Positions 61,392 through 64,000 of a stretch of 64,000 nt of DNA are shown here, piece by piece. Under the pieces are notes generated by a model, which ran no database searches, was not told the DNA's origin, and was given only the letters and a program-made list of their open reading frames with translations. The translations under genes and the position numbers were made by a program. Origin of the DNA: Utricularia gibba (lineage: Eukaryota > Streptophyta > Magnoliopsida > Lamiales > Lentibulariaceae); the NCBI GenBank assembly GCA_002189035.1, contig NEEC01000002.1, positions 3,423,501-3,487,500 of the forward strand, written 5' to 3'. Position 1 is the first letter of the stretch, and every line of letters begins with the position of its first letter.

Positions 61392-63785
61392 CTAGAAGAC
61401 GAGCCCATCCTGCACCAGTTGCTCCAGTGAAAGAGCCAAATCTGAGATACAGACTGTGCCTGTCCCTCGTTGTCTGAGTGCGAGCTCCGCTATCTCTGCA
61501 AGTTTCAGCAGAGGCTCAATGTTTTTGGGTGAAGTTACACGTGTGTCGATGATGACTCCAGCTCTGCCCTGTTTAATATAAGGCAAGGCCCAGTCTACGA
61601 TGCTAGGAGGGTCGCATTCCTCGTCGTACGCCTTTCTTCCTGTGAGAATTTCAACAAGCACAGCTCCAAATCCATACACATCCCCTCTCAAGTCTTCATC
61701 TACGTCTCTTTCCTTGGGGGTCAGCAGCCCGAAGCCGGAGATTCTTGCGCGCCAATCGGCGTCAAGGAGGATTTTCGAGCTCCCGATATTGCGGTGAGCA
61801 ATCGGAGGCACAACTTGTTTGTGAAGATATTCAAGACCCTTTGCTGCCTGCAGTGCTATTCTCAGTCGCAGGCTCCAGCTGAGCTTTCTCAGGGTGCCAT
61901 GGAGGTGATCCTTGAGTGTTCCCTGCGCCATAAACTCGTAAACCAGCAGACGTTCCCCCATCTCTGCGCAATACCCCAACAAGTTCACAATGTTCTTATG
62001 CCTCACATTACACAGGATTTCAAGCTCCATTTCAAAGTCTCGGATGTTCGAGTGGATTATCGTAGCCGCATTTGCTCGCCTCACAGCAACTTGCCTTCCA
62101 TCAGCGAGAAGAGCTTTGTACACAAACCCATAGCTTCCCCTCCCGAGTTCATTGAACTCTTTGAACCCATTTGTTGCATCCCTAAGTTCAGAGAGTCTGA
62201 AAACCTGAGGTGCACCCGGGAAATCTGCAACTGATTCTCCCAGATTTTGAGCATCAGCTTCATCGGACCCACGTTCAGATTTGGAGATGCAGGGAAGCAA
62301 CAGCTTATTACCCTTCATGCCCAGGTTTATCAATCGAGGGAAAAAGTACCAGGCGCCCAAAATCAAGAGAAATCCGGAAACAGATGAACCAATTTTGAGT
62401 AGCACTTGACCTAACTGACCTGTATTCCAGCGTTCCTTCTTTGAAGAATGATCCCCGCAACTAGCCCAGCATGAACTGTTCTGGCAAAGAGAGCAAGGGG
62501 TGCAAACTCTGTCTGCATCGGGAGTACATGGACTAGAAAGGAAAAAGCCTTCTGAACAGCTGAAGCCACAAAAAGAACAGATCTTTAGATCTTCCCTCAC
62601 ACATAAACTTGTTAAAGGCTCATTCAGAAGGCTGGCGTTGAAACCAAACATGGTTTCTTTACAAGGACCAGCAGTGCAAAGTCCTGGGCTGCACAGCTCC
62701 AAGGGAGGATCAAAATCCACCGCCGAAGACGTATTTGTGAACCAGCAATCGAGAATCAAATCACTCTCCCTGATTCCGCAAGTTACGAAATTGGATGAAG
62801 CAACAGATAGAAAACCAGAACCTTTGGGGATCAAAGAATAATTGTAGCTTCCCCAGCACTCTACACCATGATTATCTTCTCTGATGCCACAGAAATGGAG
62901 TTCGCCGGCGGCAAGACGGACGAATCTAAGCGTAGATGGAGGTTTACCATGAGAATCACGATTCCCCCAACATTGAACTTCGCCATTCGTCACTGAAACT
63001 CCACAAAGGGAATCCATACCTGAAGCCAAGGCCACAAAGTTCCCTGAAATGCTCGAAAGGCCAAGACGTGCAGCGTTCGGGCCCCAGCAAACGACTCCGC
63101 CATCTCTAGTAGAACCACAGGTAAACCCATCACCAGAAACAAGTTCTTTGAACACGAGATTGACGATATGCTGATCGTAAAAACGGTTGCTTTCTTTAAA
63201 GCTTAAACTCTCATTGGATCCCCAAGGAATTCGAATGTCCCAGCAATCAACTATCCCAGACTCTCTTTCTGAGTAATACGATCCCCGAATTGCGCATACG
63301 TGATCCCTACCAGCGGCGATATGAGAATAAGAATCAGTCTTCAAAACAGCAGGAACAAGATGAGAGTTTTCAGACGATCCCAATGAATCCCAGCATAGTG
63401 CCTGAGAAGTGTTCGCCAAAATGCCACACATAAACCCCTGCCCCCCAGACAACGCCGCCAACGGAGGCAAAGCGGTAGAGTAATGCAACGCTGTTGAACT
63501 GGATGAAGTACGTTTAACCGTTTCCCAGCAAATCACAGTCTGCTCGCCGCTCGCGTCAATGGAGCAGAAGAGACTGTATTCTCCGAAGGACGCCGCAATA
63601 GGCCCCATTGATCCGAACCCAGTTGCCGGAGCCGCGAAAGGTAGGAGAAAATAGACTAAAACACATAGTCGTGGTGAAAAGCCCCCGGAGAAAGTTTCAT
63701 CAGCTCGCTCGCTCGTGCGCCGAAGTAAAAATGCGCATGAACTGAAGAAGTTTCCGAGTGCGAGACTGCACGACGATGATGGCAC
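61392..63785 (-). CDS. CRINKLY4-related receptor with degenerate kinase domain
   Basis: A single 797-residue exon on the minus strand, the intronless form usual in this family. It belongs to the ACR4/CCR receptor group, which acts in epidermal and root-cell identity. Layout: N-terminal hydrophobic stretch (LVYFLLPFAAPATGFG), about seven CRINKLY repeats with paired Cys/Trp (for example FMCGILANTSQALCWDS, HVCAIRGSYY, FTCGSTRDGGVVCWG), a TNFR-like Cys-rich region (about 375-450), a transmembrane helix near 462-485 and a kinase fold (about 540-797). The Gly loop LGRGSYGFVYK is kept, but the VAVK lysine is Arg569, the HRD aspartate is Asn666 and the DFG aspartate is Gly684. It is therefore a likely pseudokinase. 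The ATG at 63,785 gives a 35-residue extension before the presumed signal peptide; no better upstream-consistent start was found. CCR2/CCR3-like is the best guess. Confidence 0.93.
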   Translation of the reverse strand: MPSSSCSLALGNFFSSCAFLLRRTSERADETFSGGFSPRLCVLVYFLLPFAAPATGFGSMGPIAASFGEYSLFCSIDASGEQTVICWETVKRTSSSSTALHYSTALPPLAALSGGQGFMCGILANTSQALCWDSLGSSENSHLVPAVLKTDSYSHIAAGRDHVCAIRGSYYSERESGIVDCWDIRIPWGSNESLSFKESNRFYDQHIVNLVFKELVSGDGFTCGSTRDGGVVCWGPNAARLGLSSISGNFVALASGMDSLCGVSVTNGEVQCWGNRDSHGKPPSTLRFVRLAAGELHFCGIREDNHGVECWGSYNYSLIPKGSGFLSVASSNFVTCGIRESDLILDCWFTNTSSAVDFDPPLELCSPGLCTAGPCKETMFGFNASLLNEPLTSLCVREDLKICSFCGFSCSEGFFLSSPCTPDADRVCTPCSLCQNSSCWASCGDHSSKKERWNTGQLGQVLLKIGSSVSGFLLILGAWYFFPRLINLGMKGNKLLLPCISKSERGSDEADAQNLGESVADFPGAPQVFRLSELRDATNGFKEFNELGRGSYGFVYKALLADGRQVAVRRANAATIIHSNIRDFEMELEILCNVRHKNIVNLLGYCAEMGERLLVYEFMAQGTLKDHLHGTLRKLSWSLRLRIALQAAKGLEYLHKQVVPPIAHRNIGSSKILLDADWRARISGFGLLTPKERDVDEDLRGDVYGFGAVLVEILTGRKAYDEECDPPSIVDWALPYIKQGRAGVIIDTRVTSPKNIEPLLKLAEIAELALRQRGTGTVCISDLALSLEQLVQDGLVF

Positions 63786-64000
63786 TTGATTTCCTCCGGG
63801 GGTGCGGATGCAGAGAGAACGTGAAGTCTGCGTCCTCCATTTTTCACTTCAGCTTTTGGTTTTACAGTGGGCCGTTGGAAGTAAAGTTGCTGCTACGCCT
63901 ATCTGTCCGGTAAAAAGCCAAGACCTTTTGCTGTTTATAGCCTCCCTTCCATTGTCCTATGTTTTTCTACTTCTTTCTCTTCCATTTATCCTCGGATGGT
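63786..64000 (-). other. 5' flank of the receptor gene
   Basis: Upstream sequence with CAGTGGGCCGTTGG, a TGGGCY motif, at about 63,866. Nothing else recognised before the window ends. Confidence 0.35.

Overview
The window is nuclear DNA of a flowering plant. The evidence is GT-AG (and some GC-AG) introns, plant-specific gene families, TTTAGGG-type telomere-like repeats and plant retrotransposon lineages (Athila, Tekay/Del chromovirus, Ty1/copia) together with a plant hAT transposon. The species cannot be fixed from the sequence alone.

Left part, 1-29,720: nested and decayed transposable elements with no credible host gene. A Ty3/gypsy element (gag end, protease, RT, RNase H, integrase, 3' LTR; about 823-8640) is split by a copia solo LTR (5392-6842). 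Next is a minus-strand Tekay-like chromovirus (about 8813-29,720), split by a hAT transposon (9345-24,252). The hAT transposase gene is split by an Athila-type element (11,090-23,098). That element holds three solo LTRs and a truncated, oppositely oriented gypsy element. A further solo LTR (25,168-26,561) lies in the chromovirus. Target-site duplications (TSDs) support most of these layers. Without its passengers the hAT element is about 2.9 kb.

Boundary, 29,720-32,270: interstitial telomere-like repeats, then sequence without recognisable genes.

Right part, 32,270-64,000: a gene-rich block. In order: a WAT1/UMAMIT transporter (+), ribosomal protein uL23/L23a (-), a VARLMGL/DUF4378 protein (+), a multiple inositol polyphosphate phosphatase (+), an RS2Z-type SR splicing factor (+), a chloroplast-type PPR protein (-), tRNA-Glu(UUC) (+), a creC/DMWD-like WD40 protein (+), a RING-CH membrane E3 ligase (-) and a CRINKLY4-related receptor with a degenerate kinase domain (-). 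From memory, several of these have Arabidopsis counterparts close together on chromosomes 2 and 3, so the block may be conserved microsynteny. The genes are housekeeping or signalling loci and do not form one pathway.

Exon models were built by hand from reading frame and splice sites. L23a, WD40, RING-CH and the receptor are intact. The transporter, DUF4378, RS2Z and PPR genes each need one or more single-base corrections, which could be assembly errors or real decay. Main points for follow-up are the datable TE nest, an RS2Z-like relic just upstream of the phosphatase, two GC-AG introns in one WD40 gene, and a receptor lacking all three canonical kinase catalytic residues.
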